Assembly: GCA_023395555.1 (NCBI GenBank)
Contig: JAEWYQ010000003.1
Coordinates: forward strand, 22,598-86,597
DNA length: 64,000 nucleotides
Reading direction: 5' to 3'
Source of the DNA: Bacillota bacterium
GTDB lineage: Bacteria > Bacillota > Clostridia > Lachnospirales > Lachnospiraceae
The first letter of the stretch is position 1. Each line of letters starts with the position of its first letter. This document shows positions 23,174 to 32,531 of this stretch, piece after piece. The position numbers and the translations under genes are program-made. Below the pieces are notes generated by a model. The model was not told the origin of the DNA, did not search any database, and worked only from the letters and a program-made list of their open reading frames with translations.

Positions 23174-25696
23174 ATGGAAAAGTATAATGATATGGAAATT
23201 GTGAAGAGTCCCAGAATTGAGAGACTAATAGAGGCATTGTATGCAAAGATGCCGGAGGTGGAAGCAGACCGGGCGGTATTGATTACCGAGAGCTATAAGA
23301 GCACGGAGAGCGAACCGGTTATTATCCGCCGTGCCAAGGCCTTTGAGCATATTTTGAAAAATATTCCGATTACGATCCGCGAGGATGAGCTGATTGTCGG
23401 AAGCGCTACCAAAGCGCCCAGAGGCTGCCAGACCTTCCCCGAATTTTCCTTTGCATGGCTGGAAGCGGAATTTGATACCCTTGCAACCCGGAGCGCCGAT
23501 CCGTTTTATATATCAGAGGAGACAAAGGCGGCTCTGAAGGATGTGCACCGCTACTGGGAGGGCAAGACCACCAGCGAGCTGGCCACCTTCTATATGACGC
23601 CGGAGACAAAGCTGGCCATGGAGCATAATGTGTTCACACCGGGAAATTATTTCTATAACGGGGTGGGGCATGTTTGTGTTTCTTATGACAAGGTTCTGGC
23701 TGTCGGCTACGAGGGAATCCAAAAGGAAGCCGAAGAGGCCATGGCCCGTCTGAAGGGATCGGACATGGACTATGCAAAGCGCAGCTCCTTCCTGGAGGCG
23801 GTGATTATCAGCTGCCGTGCGGTAATGGATTACGCCCTGCGGTATGCGAAGCTCGCCCGGATAGAGGCAGCCGTCTGCAAGGATGCGGTCCGCAGACAGG
23901 AGCTGGAGAAGATCGCCCAGAATTGTACCAGAGTGCCGGCCAAGGGAGCAAGGAATTTCTATGAGGCCTGCCAGTCCTTCTGGTTTATACAGATGCTGCT
24001 TCAGATAGAGAGCAGCGGCCATTCCATTTCTCCGGGACGTTTTGACCAATACATGTATCCTTATTACAAGAAGGACAGGGACAGCGGCGTTCTGACCAGG
24101 GAATTTGCCCAGGAGCTGATGGACTGTATCTGGGTAAAGTTAAATGATCTGAATAAGGTTCGGGATGCAGTGTCTGCAGAGGGATTCGCAGGTTACAGCC
24201 TGTTTCAGAATCTCATTGCCGGAGGACAGGATGTCCAGGGCGTCGATGCAACCAATGATCTTTCCATGATGTGTCTGGAGGCCTCCATGCATGTGAGACT
24301 TCCCCAGCCCTCTCTGTCAGTCCGGATCTGGAATAAGACACCCCATGAGTTTTTTATAAAAGCTGCAAAGCTGACCCGGCTTGGCCTTGGTATGCCCGCC
24401 TATTATAATGACGAGGTGATTATCCCCTCTCTTATGAATCGGGGGCTGCCCCTTGCGGATGCCAGGGATTACTGTATTATCGGCTGTGTGGAGCCCCAGA
24501 AGGCGGGGAAGACCGACGGCTGGCATGACGCGGCATTTTTCAATATGTGCAGGCCCCTGGAGCTGGTCTTTAGCGACGGTATGGATCAGGGAGTACGCCT
24601 TGGCGTATCTACCGGGGATGTGGAAAAGATGAGCTCTTATGAGGAATTCTTTGCCGCCTATCAGAAACAGATGGATTACATGATCGAGCTTCTGGTCAAT
24701 GCGGATAACTCCATTGATGCCGCTCACGCCCAGCGCTGTCCGCTGCCCTATCTCTCCTGTATGATAGAGGATTGCATCGGACGGGGCACCAGTGTTCAGG
24801 AGGGCGGCGCGGTCTATAACTTTACCGGACCCCAGGGCTTTGGCATCGCCAATATGGCTGATTCCCTCTATGTAATCAAGAAGCTGGTATTTGAAGAGAA
24901 GAAGATTTCCATGAAGGAATTGAAAAAAGCTCTTGAGATGAACTTCGGCAAGGGCATTGATCCGGCGGTCGCAGAGGATGTAACGAAGGTTATTGTAAAA
25001 GAGCTGAGCAAGACGGGACATAAGGTTACGGAAGCAGATGTTGCCCGGATTTATACCCAGGCATTGCTGGGCGGTATGAGTGAGAAGGAACGGCAGCGCT
25101 ATGAAGAGATTCTGGAGCTGATCAATGAGCAGCCCAAGTTTGGAAATGATATTGCCGAGGTGGATGAGCTGGCAAGAGAGGCGGCCTACACTTATACGAA
25201 GCCCATGGAAACCTATCGGAATCCCAGGGGCGGTCAGTACCAGGCCGGGTTATATCCCGTATCTGCCAATGTGCCCCTGGGAGCCCAGACCGGAGCGACC
25301 CCTGACGGAAGACTGGCGCGCAAGCCCATTGCGGATGGTGTATCCCCGGCATCGGGAAGAGATAAGCTGGGACCGACAGCGGCATGTAATTCCGTATCGA
25401 GGCTGGATCATGGGATTGCCTCCAATGGTACGCTGTTTAACATGAAGTTCCATCCTTCCGCGTTGAGCGGGGTCAAGGGACTGGAGAACTTTGTTGCCCT
25501 GCTGCGGACTTATTTTGACCAGAAGGGAAGCCACATGCAATTTAATGTAGTCAGCCGCGACACGCTGCTGGATGCTCAGAAAAATCCTCAGAATTATAAG
25601 AACCTGGTGGTTCGCGTGGCGGGCTACAGCGCCATATTCACCTCGCTGTCCAGGTCCTTGCAGGATGATATTATTGAAAGAACGGAGCAGCATTAA
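23174..25696 (+). CDS. Glycyl-radical 1,2-propanediol dehydratase
   Basis: An 840-residue glycyl-radical enzyme. The thiyl Cys438 lies in CIIGCVEPQ, the signature of B12-independent glycerol/propanediol dehydratases, and the radical Gly817 in RVAGYSA, 23 residues before the end. It dehydrates 1,2-propanediol (from lactaldehyde) to propionaldehyde and is oxygen sensitive. GCAGGAGGAG precedes the ATG. The activase follows 20 nt downstream. I see no separate added targeting tail, so packing may rely on its N-terminal helix (SPRIERLIEALYAKMPEV). Confidence 0.94.
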   Translation: MEKYNDMEIVKSPRIERLIEALYAKMPEVEADRAVLITESYKSTESEPVIIRRAKAFEHILKNIPITIREDELIVGSATKAPRGCQTFPEFSFAWLEAEFDTLATRSADPFYISEETKAALKDVHRYWEGKTTSELATFYMTPETKLAMEHNVFTPGNYFYNGVGHVCVSYDKVLAVGYEGIQKEAEEAMARLKGSDMDYAKRSSFLEAVIISCRAVMDYALRYAKLARIEAAVCKDAVRRQELEKIAQNCTRVPAKGARNFYEACQSFWFIQMLLQIESSGHSISPGRFDQYMYPYYKKDRDSGVLTREFAQELMDCIWVKLNDLNKVRDAVSAEGFAGYSLFQNLIAGGQDVQGVDATNDLSMMCLEASMHVRLPQPSLSVRIWNKTPHEFFIKAAKLTRLGLGMPAYYNDEVIIPSLMNRGLPLADARDYCIIGCVEPQKAGKTDGWHDAAFFNMCRPLELVFSDGMDQGVRLGVSTGDVEKMSSYEEFFAAYQKQMDYMIELLVNADNSIDAAHAQRCPLPYLSCMIEDCIGRGTSVQEGGAVYNFTGPQGFGIANMADSLYVIKKLVFEEKKISMKELKKALEMNFGKGIDPAVAEDVTKVIVKELSKTGHKVTEADVARIYTQALLGGMSEKERQRYEEILELINEQPKFGNDIAEVDELAREAAYTYTKPMETYRNPRGGQYQAGLYPVSANVPLGAQTGATPDGRLARKPIADGVSPASGRDKLGPTAACNSVSRLDHGIASNGTLFNMKFHPSALSGVKGLENFVALLRTYFDQKGSHMQFNVVSRDTLLDAQKNPQNYKNLVVRVAGYSAIFTSLSRSLQDDIIERTEQH

Positions 25697-25716
25697 GAGG
25701 CAGGGAGAGGAAAACG

Positions 25717-26559
25717 ATGAGTGAAAACAATGGTAAGCTGCAAACTGCTTATCCTGTGCCTGATGAAATAACAGGAAGAATATTTGACATACAGAGGTAC
25801 TCCATCCATGACGGCCCGGGAATACGGACTATCATTTTCCTGAAGGGCTGCAGGCTGAGGTGCCGGTGGTGCTGCAACCCGGAGTCACAGGAATATGGGA
25901 TACAGACGATGCAGCTCCAGGATACGCCGGGCAGATCCAAGGTGGTTGGAAGGGATGTGACCGTCGGGGAGATCCTGGGAGAGATTCGCAAGGATTACTC
26001 CTATTACCGCAGATCGGGAGGAGGAGTAACCCTGTCCGGGGGAGAGGCGTTATGCCAGCCTGAATTTGCCGTGGCATTGCTTCGTGCCTGCCAGGAAGAA
26101 GGCATCAGCACCGCGATAGAAAGCTCCGGCTATGCGGACTGGGATGTCCTTAAGGAGTATCTTCCGTATCTGGATTATTTTCTGCTGGATATCAAGCATA
26201 TGGACAGCCGGAAGCATGAGGAATTCACCGGCAGGCCTAACGGCTTAATTCTTGAAAATGCAAGGAAAATAGCGGAATCAGATGCCAATCTGACCATCCG
26301 GATACCGGTGGTGCCCGGATTTAATCATACGAAACAGGAGATTAAGGCGATTGCAGAGTATGCCGCCTCCCTTCCGGGCGGAAGGCCCGGGGCCAGAGAG
26401 CTGCATCTGCTGCCTTATCACCGTCTGGGACAGGATAAATACCAGGGACTGGGAAGGGAATATACCATGGCCCACATTGAACCTCCCGCTAACGAATACA
26501 TGGAGGAGCTGCTGCAGGTCGTCCTGGAAACCGGTTTGAAGGGTCAGATCGGAGGCTAG
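25717..26559 (+). CDS. Glycyl-radical enzyme activase (radical SAM)
   Basis: 280 residues; the radical SAM cluster motif is CRLRCRWC (CxxxCxxC), followed by SGGEALCQPEF and the DIKHMD stretch. It abstracts the Gly817 hydrogen of the dehydratase. Most dehydratase activases carry an inserted ferredoxin-like region with two extra Cys clusters after the SAM motif; here that region (about residues 60-85) is short and has no cysteine, so only one 4Fe-4S cluster is expected. Confidence 0.93.
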   Translation: MSENNGKLQTAYPVPDEITGRIFDIQRYSIHDGPGIRTIIFLKGCRLRCRWCCNPESQEYGIQTMQLQDTPGRSKVVGRDVTVGEILGEIRKDYSYYRRSGGGVTLSGGEALCQPEFAVALLRACQEEGISTAIESSGYADWDVLKEYLPYLDYFLLDIKHMDSRKHEEFTGRPNGLILENARKIAESDANLTIRIPVVPGFNHTKQEIKAIAEYAASLPGGRPGARELHLLPYHRLGQDKYQGLGREYTMAHIEPPANEYMEELLQVVLETGLKGQIGG

Positions 26560-26659
26560 TGCAGAAAGTCAGAAAAAATCAGAAAACCATTGGTGAGAGG
26601 TTTGAAGGGACCGCCGCCTGTATATAAACTATGAGTCCGTATATCTGGAGGGAATATCC

Positions 26660-27031
26660 ATGGAAGAAAGAATGTCCAAAGAAGAAAAACTAAGAATTAT
26701 ACAGGAGATCGTTCCGGGGAAACAGATCACTCTGGCCCATGTCATAGCCAATCCTGACAACAGCTTGTATGGAAAGGTAGGGATGGAGCGGAGGGAAGCC
26801 GGAGGACGCTCGGCAATCGGAATTGTAACCATGAGTCCCGGAGAGACAGCAATTATTGCAGGGGACATTGCGTTGAAGACCTCCGGGGTATCCCTGGGGC
26901 ATGTGGACCGGGTGAGCGGAACCCTCCTGGTGAACGGAAGCGTGGCCGATGTGGAGGCTTCCCTGACGGCTATCGTTGAATATGCGGAGCAAAAACTGGG
27001 ATTTACAGTATGTCAGATCACGAAAACCTGA
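26660..27031 (+). CDS. Permuted shell protein (PduU/EutS type)
   Basis: 123 residues. The N-terminus (EEKLRIIQEIVPGKQITLAHVIANP) is the short beta-barrel strand plus permuted BMC fold seen in PduU and EutS; the core runs IGIVTMSPGETAIIAGDIA...VSGTLLVNGSVADVEASL. The hexamer would carry a small barrel closing the pore. GGAGGG precedes ATG 26660. It is the last gene of the locus. Confidence 0.9.
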   Translation: MEERMSKEEKLRIIQEIVPGKQITLAHVIANPDNSLYGKVGMERREAGGRSAIGIVTMSPGETAIIAGDIALKTSGVSLGHVDRVSGTLLVNGSVADVEASLTAIVEYAEQKLGFTVCQITKT

Positions 27032-27068
27032 TTTTCGTACGGCATGGACATCAAAGAAAAGATTTGAG

Positions 27069-27113
27069 AATGGCACAGAAGAATGCCCCCGAGGACACTT
27101 CTGTGCCATTTTA
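27069..27113 (+). terminator. Intrinsic terminator ending the microcompartment locus
   Basis: AATGGCACAGAAG pairs perfectly (13 bp) with CTTCTGTGCCATT, followed by TTT. The remaining gap to 27351 holds a TATAAT at 27286-27291 with no good -35 box and nothing else that I can identify. Confidence 0.85.
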
Positions 27114-27351
27114 AAATACATCCCAGGTAAAAGTGTGAAAAGGTGCTGCCCGCATTTATTTTGGTTTTTATCAAATTATTGTATCGGAAACGAGAATTGT
27201 GATACTGAAATTCAGATTATATGAATTTAGCCTCAGAAAGTTCCTTAACTTGTATTATTATCTAGTAAATTGTGGATTAAAATGATATAATAACCATATG
27301 GAAACTGCAGCTTAGGCTTATAAAAACAATATAAGAACTCTGGAGGAAAAT

Positions 27352-29550
27352 ATGAAAAGGACGGATGATAACCACTTTAGCAAATTGCTAACGAAAGGAG
27401 CGGATTTAGTAAAGGGGAAGAAGAAAAAGGCGGAGGAGACAAAGATAAGGATAGAGAAGGACAAGAAGGAGCTGATGGAACATGCGGCCAAGCTTAATTT
27501 TTTCTCTACGATTCGTTTTAAACTGGTAGGTTCCTTCCTGGTGCCCATTGCATTTATTATTATTCTGGGAATTGTATCCTTTTCCAAAGCATCTCAGGGA
27601 ATGCAGAACAGCTATGAGAAGGCAACGGCGGATGCCATTAACATGACCGGCAAGTTCCTGCGCTTTGGTTTTGCGTCGGTGGAGGCAACCTCGATACAGT
27701 ATGTCAACGATAGCGTGATTACGAAATATTTTATGAATCTGAGCGATATCGTGGAGGCGAATACTACCCGGAGAACCATAACCAGTTCTCTTACCGCCAA
27801 GCAGATAACAGATGAGTTTATCCAGAATGTGTACATGCTGTCAGATGTGGTAACTCCCATTACCAGCGCAGGGAGTTACTATAAGGAAGGGATTCTTGCC
27901 AGTATCAAGGAAACCGAGGCAGGAGAATTTCTAAAGAATAACCGGAACAAGCTTTTGTGGGACGGACAGGACGCCGAGCTGGATGCGCTGCTGAATTCCA
28001 AGTCCGATGACTATTCCATGCGTCTGGTTCGTAATTTTGTAGGTGTGGATGCGGTACTGATTATCGAAATTAAAGCCAAGGCAGTTATGGATATTATGGC
28101 AGGCCTGGAATTTGATAAGAGCGGATACCTGGGCTTCGTTACGCCGGACGGCAGGGAGCTCATTGATGTTTCCCTGAAGAAGCAGGATCCCGGAATAGAT
28201 TTGGAGGCGCTGTTGGCAGAACCGGTATTCTACAATGAGCCCTTTTATCAGGATGCCCGGAAGGGAGAAGCGGTTCAGGACTCGAAATACGTAGAATACA
28301 GAGGGGCGGAGTACTTATTCCTCTATACCAAGATCGGTGATACCGGGGCCATGCTCTGTGCCCTGATGCCCAAGGCTGTCATTACAAGCCAGGCAGACAG
28401 CATTAAGGATCTTACGGTTATCATTGTTATTGTCGCGCTGGTGCTGGCTACGCTGATCGTTGTGTGGCTGACCACCGGAATAGACCTGACGATCAAGAGA
28501 ATCATTGATAAGCTTAAACTTGCGGCGAAGGGGGATCTTACGGTTCAATTCAATTCTAAGCGCAAGGATGAGTTTAACATTCTGATTGACGAGATTCAAC
28601 TGACCTTTGCGAATATGAAGGATCTGATACAGCAGGTGAAGGAGCTGAGCGGCGAGGTGTCGGAGTCCTCGGCCAATGTATCCAGAACATCGGAGGCATT
28701 CCTGAAGTCCTCGGAGGATATTGCTTCCGCAATGAACGAGATTGAACAGGGAATTAACCAGCAAGCAAGGGATGCGGAAGAATGTCTGGTTCAGATGGAC
28801 AGCTTGTCCCAGAAGATTGAAGTGGTGGGTGAGAATACTAAGGAAATCGGCCAGATTGCCGACACCACCAGAAAGAGTGTTGAGGCTGGTACCGTTGTTT
28901 CCAAGGAACTGAACGATCAGACAAAATCCACCACCCTGATTACCACTGGAATTATTAAGGATGTTGAGCGGCTGGCAGAGAAATCTTCCACCATTCATAA
29001 GATCATCAATGTGATCAGTGACATTGCGAATCAGACCAATCTGCTATCCTTGAATGCTTCCATCGAAGCGGCCAGGGCAGGGGAGCATGGTATGGGCTTT
29101 GCCGTGGTTGCCAGTGAGATCAGAACCCTTGCGGAACAGTCCAAGAATTCTGTGAATGATATTAAGAAGATCATCGGCAGCATCCAGGAGGATACCAAAT
29201 CCGTAGCGGAGACGGCTCGTAAGTCGGAACGGGTATTGCAGCTCCAGGAGAATGCGGTTAAGAATACCACAGCTTCCTATCAGAATATCAGTGAAAGTGT
29301 GGAAAGCCTGGTTGTATTCCTTAAGCATATCACGGATAATGTTGCCAATATTGAGGAGGCCAGAGTCAGCACTCTGGCAGCGATTGAAAATATATCGGCG
29401 GTACTGGAGGAGATTGCGGCATCCTCGAATAATGTAAACCAGACCGCTGCCGATCAGTTAGGTTCTGTGGAATCACTGAGCAAATCGGCAGCGAAGCTGA
29501 AGGATAATGCAGATGACCTGGTAGATGAGGTTCAGAAATTCAAAGTATGA
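27352..29550 (+). CDS. Methyl-accepting chemotaxis protein
   Basis: 732 residues. An unusual Lys/Glu-rich cytoplasmic N-terminus (about 1-50) precedes TM1 (about 57-79), an extracellular sensor of about 270 residues (double-Cache-like), TM2 (about 350-372), a HAMP domain and the signalling hairpin with the conserved tip [31 protein letters not shown] precedes the ATG. It lies right after the microcompartment locus, but a terminator separates them; a link to sugar sensing is only suggestive. Confidence 0.93.
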   Translation: MKRTDDNHFSKLLTKGADLVKGKKKKAEETKIRIEKDKKELMEHAAKLNFFSTIRFKLVGSFLVPIAFIIILGIVSFSKASQGMQNSYEKATADAINMTGKFLRFGFASVEATSIQYVNDSVITKYFMNLSDIVEANTTRRTITSSLTAKQITDEFIQNVYMLSDVVTPITSAGSYYKEGILASIKETEAGEFLKNNRNKLLWDGQDAELDALLNSKSDDYSMRLVRNFVGVDAVLIIEIKAKAVMDIMAGLEFDKSGYLGFVTPDGRELIDVSLKKQDPGIDLEALLAEPVFYNEPFYQDARKGEAVQDSKYVEYRGAEYLFLYTKIGDTGAMLCALMPKAVITSQADSIKDLTVIIVIVALVLATLIVVWLTTGIDLTIKRIIDKLKLAAKGDLTVQFNSKRKDEFNILIDEIQLTFANMKDLIQQVKELSGEVSESSANVSRTSEAFLKSSEDIASAMNEIEQGINQQARDAEECLVQMDSLSQKIEVVGENTKEIGQIADTTRKSVEAGTVVSKELNDQTKSTTLITTGIIKDVERLAEKSSTIHKIINVISDIANQTNLLSLNASIEAARAGEHGMGFAVVASEIRTLAEQSKNSVNDIKKIIGSIQEDTKSVAETARKSERVLQLQENAVKNTTASYQNISESVESLVVFLKHITDNVANIEEARVSTLAAIENISAVLEEIAASSNNVNQTAADQLGSVESLSKSAAKLKDNADDLVDEVQKFKV

Positions 29551-29576
29551 TGACTTGATAATATTGAATAGTAGAT

Positions 29577-29621
29577 AATAAATGAGGCGCTTTTTGATGG
29601 TAATCAAAAGGCGCTTTATTT
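29577..29621 (+). terminator. Intrinsic terminator after the chemoreceptor gene
   Basis: AATAAATGAGGCGCTTTTTGA pairs with the mirrored TCAAAAGGCGCTTTATTTATT, which ends in a T-rich tract. Confidence 0.8.
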
Positions 29622-29651
29622 ATTATCCTTGGATGATTTAATAAAAAAAAC

Positions 29652-29706
29652 TTGACATTACCGTGTATGTAAGTTTATAGTGTGTATATATAAGATATAC
29701 ACTATA
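29652..29706 (+). promoter_or_regulatory. Promoter with overlapping GntR operator
   Basis: TTGACA (29652-29657), 17 bp, TTATAG (29675-29680). An inverted repeat, TATAGTGTGTATAT and ATATACACTATA (29676-29706), overlaps the -10 box and start point. The YtrA-type GntR protein coded next is the likely ligand, giving autoregulation of the GntR-ABC unit. Confidence 0.75.
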
Positions 29707-29813
29707 ACACTATAGAAATGCAAAGAAACAGAATGGGGGCAGAAACAAAGCAGATTCTTATTTGGACCAACGTAAAAATAGAAGAAGACAAGATACCATA
29801 AGGGAGGGTTGGA

Positions 29814-30188
29814 ATGAATATACTGATCAGTAATTCCAGTGACAGGCCGATCTATGAGCAGATCACCTCACAGATAAAGCAGATGGTCATTAATGGTGAA
29901 CTGGAGGCAGGAAGCATACTGCCCTCCATGCGGATGCTGGCGAAGGAGCTTCGTATCAGCGTGATCACCACGAAGCGGGCCTACGAGGATCTGGAGCGGG
30001 ATGGTTTCATTTACACGGTAGTAGGGAAGGGCAGCTTCGTAGCGGAGAAGAATGTAGAATTTGTCCGGGAAGAACAGCTTCGGATTGTGGAAGAGCATAT
30101 TACCAAAGCGGTAGCAGGAGCAAAGGCCGGAGGAATTGCTTTAAGTGAGCTTCAGGAGATAACCAGAATGATATATGAGGAGGAATAG
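29814..30188 (+). CDS. GntR-family regulator, YtrA subfamily
   Basis: 124 residues: a winged HTH (PIYEQITSQIKQMVINGELEAGSILPSMRMLAKEL...) with only a short helical C-terminal tail, as in YtrA. It leads an operon with an ABC ATPase 2 nt downstream and a permease. Such units often respond to envelope-active antibiotics; no inducer can be read here. Confidence 0.9.
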   Translation: MNILISNSSDRPIYEQITSQIKQMVINGELEAGSILPSMRMLAKELRISVITTKRAYEDLERDGFIYTVVGKGSFVAEKNVEFVREEQLRIVEEHITKAVAGAKAGGIALSELQEITRMIYEEE

Positions 30189-30190
30189 AT

Positions 30191-31111
30191 ATGACAGGAA
30201 CAGACAGACAAGGAAGAAACGGAGCAGGAACGGGTATGCAGGGAGGGAGCGGATCGGACGCAATCGCAGTTAGGGGGCTGACCAAACGATACCGGGATTT
30301 CCCCCTGGACAGCATCAGCTTTCGTGTGCCGAAGGGAGTCATTATGGGCTTTGTGGGAGAGAACGGAGCCGGTAAGACGACGACCATTAAAGCAATCCTG
30401 GATTTAATTCATATCGACGAAGGAGAGATTACAGTTCTCGGCTATCCGGCGGCAGGACTTCCGAAAGAGGTGAAGGCATCCATGGGGGTGGTATTTGACG
30501 GAAGCAGCCTCCATGATAATCTGAATGTTGCCGGCACGGGTTTAATTATGAAGAATATTTATCCCAACTGGGATTCTAAGGTATTCGAACAGTATGTCAA
30601 GAGGTTTGAACTGCCTGAAAAGAAGATAGTCAAGGATTTCTCCAGAGGAATGAAGATGAAGCTGTCCATTGCTATCGCATTATCCCATCATGCCAGACTG
30701 TTGATTCTGGATGAAGCCACCAGCGGACTTGACCCCATGGTTCGGGACGAGATTCTTGATCTCTTTCTGGAATTCATACAGGAGGAGGATCACACCATAT
30801 TATTGTCCTCCCATATTATAAGTGATATCGAGAAGATCGCGGACTATGTAACCTTTATCCATAAAGGAAGAATTGTATTCAGCGAGAGTAAGGATGAGCT
30901 GATTTATCAATATGGGGTTATTCACTGCCGCAGGGAGGATGTCCCCGGAATTGACCGGAATTATGTGGTGGGTATTCGCGAGAATAATTTTGGTGCGGAG
31001 GTTATGATAAAAAAGAAGGGTGAATTTGTGAAGCATTACCGCCAGTACCAGGTGGAAAGAACCTCTATTGAGGAGATCATGCTGTTCATCAGCAAAGGAA
31101 AGGAGCTGTAG
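30191..31111 (+). CDS. ABC transporter ATP-binding protein
   Basis: 306 residues with Walker A GENGAGKTTT, a degenerate signature DFSRGMKMKLSIAIAL and Walker B LLILDEATSGLDP, plus a C-terminal extension after residue about 230. The first 20 residues are Gly/Gln-rich and not part of the fold, so a later start is possible, but the site before ATG 30191 is acceptable. It pairs with the permease at 31114. Confidence 0.92.
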   Translation: MTGTDRQGRNGAGTGMQGGSGSDAIAVRGLTKRYRDFPLDSISFRVPKGVIMGFVGENGAGKTTTIKAILDLIHIDEGEITVLGYPAAGLPKEVKASMGVVFDGSSLHDNLNVAGTGLIMKNIYPNWDSKVFEQYVKRFELPEKKIVKDFSRGMKMKLSIAIALSHHARLLILDEATSGLDPMVRDEILDLFLEFIQEEDHTILLSSHIISDIEKIADYVTFIHKGRIVFSESKDELIYQYGVIHCRREDVPGIDRNYVVGIRENNFGAEVMIKKKGEFVKHYRQYQVERTSIEEIMLFISKGKEL

Positions 31112-31113
31112 AA

Positions 31114-31767
31114 ATGATAGGGTTAGTAATCAAAGATTTTGTAAATTTAAAGAAAAACATTAAAATTTTTTCAGTGGCGGCATTATTATATGTGATTATG
31201 GCTTTTACCTCCAAGGATCCCAGCTTTTTCTCCAGTTTATTTACGGTGCTGATCGCAATGCTGACTCTGAATGCCTATTCTTCCGATGAAGCGGCAAAAT
31301 GGGATATCTATGCGCTCACCATGCCGGTTTCGAGAGAGGATATTGTCCGCGGTAAATATGCAATTATGATTTCTTTGACCTTGATTGGTTCTGCGGTAGG
31401 AACCGTACTTACGATAGTATTGAATGCCGTTCTCGGGAATGAGCAGATTGCATCGGGAGTAATGGGGTGTTGGATCGGTGCGGCTATTGTCATCCTGTTT
31501 TATAGTATCACCATTCCGTTTATTACTAAGCTGGGAGTGGAAAAGGCAAGATTAATCTTTTTTATGATTTATATCATTCCCTTTGCGATCTTTTTCTTGA
31601 TGAGCAACGCAATAAAGGATGGCAGAATTACCATATCGGGGGAACTGATTAATATAGGGTACAGACTCATGGACAATGCATATGTGCTGCTGCCCCTTCT
31701 TCTGCTCTTTGCCCTGGCAGTGTCCTATACCGTATCCGTCCGCCTGTATCTGAAAAAAGAATTCTAA
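31114..31767 (+). CDS. ABC-2 type permease
   Basis: 217 residues with six hydrophobic segments, the first near residues 18-35 and the last near 190-210, like small ABC-2 membrane subunits. AGGAGC precedes the ATG. It is the third gene of the GntR-ABC unit. A small GGAG-AAA-CTCC-TTTTT hairpin at about 31772-31787 may terminate it. Confidence 0.88.
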   Translation: MIGLVIKDFVNLKKNIKIFSVAALLYVIMAFTSKDPSFFSSLFTVLIAMLTLNAYSSDEAAKWDIYALTMPVSREDIVRGKYAIMISLTLIGSAVGTVLTIVLNAVLGNEQIASGVMGCWIGAAIVILFYSITIPFITKLGVEKARLIFFMIYIIPFAIFFLMSNAIKDGRITISGELINIGYRLMDNAYVLLPLLLLFALAVSYTVSVRLYLKKEF

Positions 31768-31857
31768 TACCGGGAGAAACTCCTTTTTCGCATAACTTTT
31801 TACATGTGAGCTTCATAGAATAATGTATAAGTTATTGCGCAGAAAGGAGCAGGCGGC

Positions 31858-32418
31858 TTGTATAATCAGTTCAATCATGATAGAGGCAATAATGGGAAGT
31901 ACGAATATATACCAAGGCAATCGGTGGAACAGGGAGGATTGATATCTCCGCCTACGAATGAAACACGGCAGGTAAATGGACAGCCGCAGATGCAGCAGAT
32001 GAATGGGCAGCCAAGATCCGCGCCGCCGAATTTTATTCCGGAGGCTCCGAACCGCAGCCAGACTGGAATGCCGGAGGAGGCGGGGAGAAGCAATTTCGGC
32101 GGGCCGGGGAGACCAGGACCGGGAGGCCAGGGACCGGGAAGACCAGGGCCGGGAGGTCAGGGACCGGGGAGGCCAGGACCATGGGGACCGGGACCGGGAA
32201 GGCCGGGGCCGGGCGGGGATGAGCTGCAGAGATTACAGAGGGGTATGAGGGGATGTTTGTTCCGCTTCACTTACATCTGGCTCGTGAATGGTGATGAATT
32301 TTGGTTTTATCCCACCTCTGTGGGCAGGGATTTCGTACAGGGCTTCCGTTGGAGAAGAAACCGGTGGGAATTTGACCGGATCAGCCTGCGAAGAATCTTT
32401 TTCTTCCGTTGTTTTTAG
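31858..32418 (+). CDS. Collagen-like repeat protein with conserved C-terminal domain
   Basis: TTG start with AAGGAG upstream, 186 residues. Residues about 1-80 are Gln/Asn/Pro-rich; about 80-122 are Gly-Pro-rich collagen-like repeats (GPGRPGPGGQ units); about 130-186 form a compact aromatic/basic domain (YIWLVNGDEFWFYPTSVGR, GFRWRRNRWEFD). I recall similar tails on short proteins in related Clostridia, but I know no function. No signal peptide is visible. It is followed by a strong terminator. Confidence 0.75.
   Translation: MYNQFNHDRGNNGKYEYIPRQSVEQGGLISPPTNETRQVNGQPQMQQMNGQPRSAPPNFIPEAPNRSQTGMPEEAGRSNFGGPGRPGPGGQGPGRPGPGGQGPGRPGPWGPGPGRPGPGGDELQRLQRGMRGCLFRFTYIWLVNGDEFWFYPTSVGRDFVQGFRWRRNRWEFDRISLRRIFFFRCF
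32104..32219 (+). repeat. 30-bp tandem repeats coding the collagen-like stretch
   Basis: Purine-rich units of the form GGRCCRGGRAGRCCAGG... repeat about four times in frame. Length polymorphism between strains is likely. Confidence 0.85.
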
Positions 32419-32443
32419 TCTTAGAACTATTTTGCCGAAAGAA

Positions 32444-32488
32444 AGGATGCCAAATAGCTTACAGTTTGGGCTATTTGGCATCCTGTTT
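32444..32488 (+). terminator. Intrinsic terminator, possibly bidirectional
   Basis: AGGATGCCAAATAGC pairs perfectly with GCTATTTGGCATCCT, followed by GTTTTA on the plus strand. It lies between the collagen-like gene and the convergent lgt gene. Confidence 0.8.
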
Positions 32489-32531
32489 TATGTTCGTTGG
32501 GAGAAAAGGCTTTCCGCAAGGAGGCGGGGCT

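Noticed and set aside
23174..25696. Pyruvate formate-lyase or choline trimethylamine-lyase
   Set aside because: The active-site motif GCVEPQ and the neighbouring PduP/PduL/shell genes fit a diol dehydratase; the pyruvate formate-lyase double-cysteine and the choline-lyase motif are absent.
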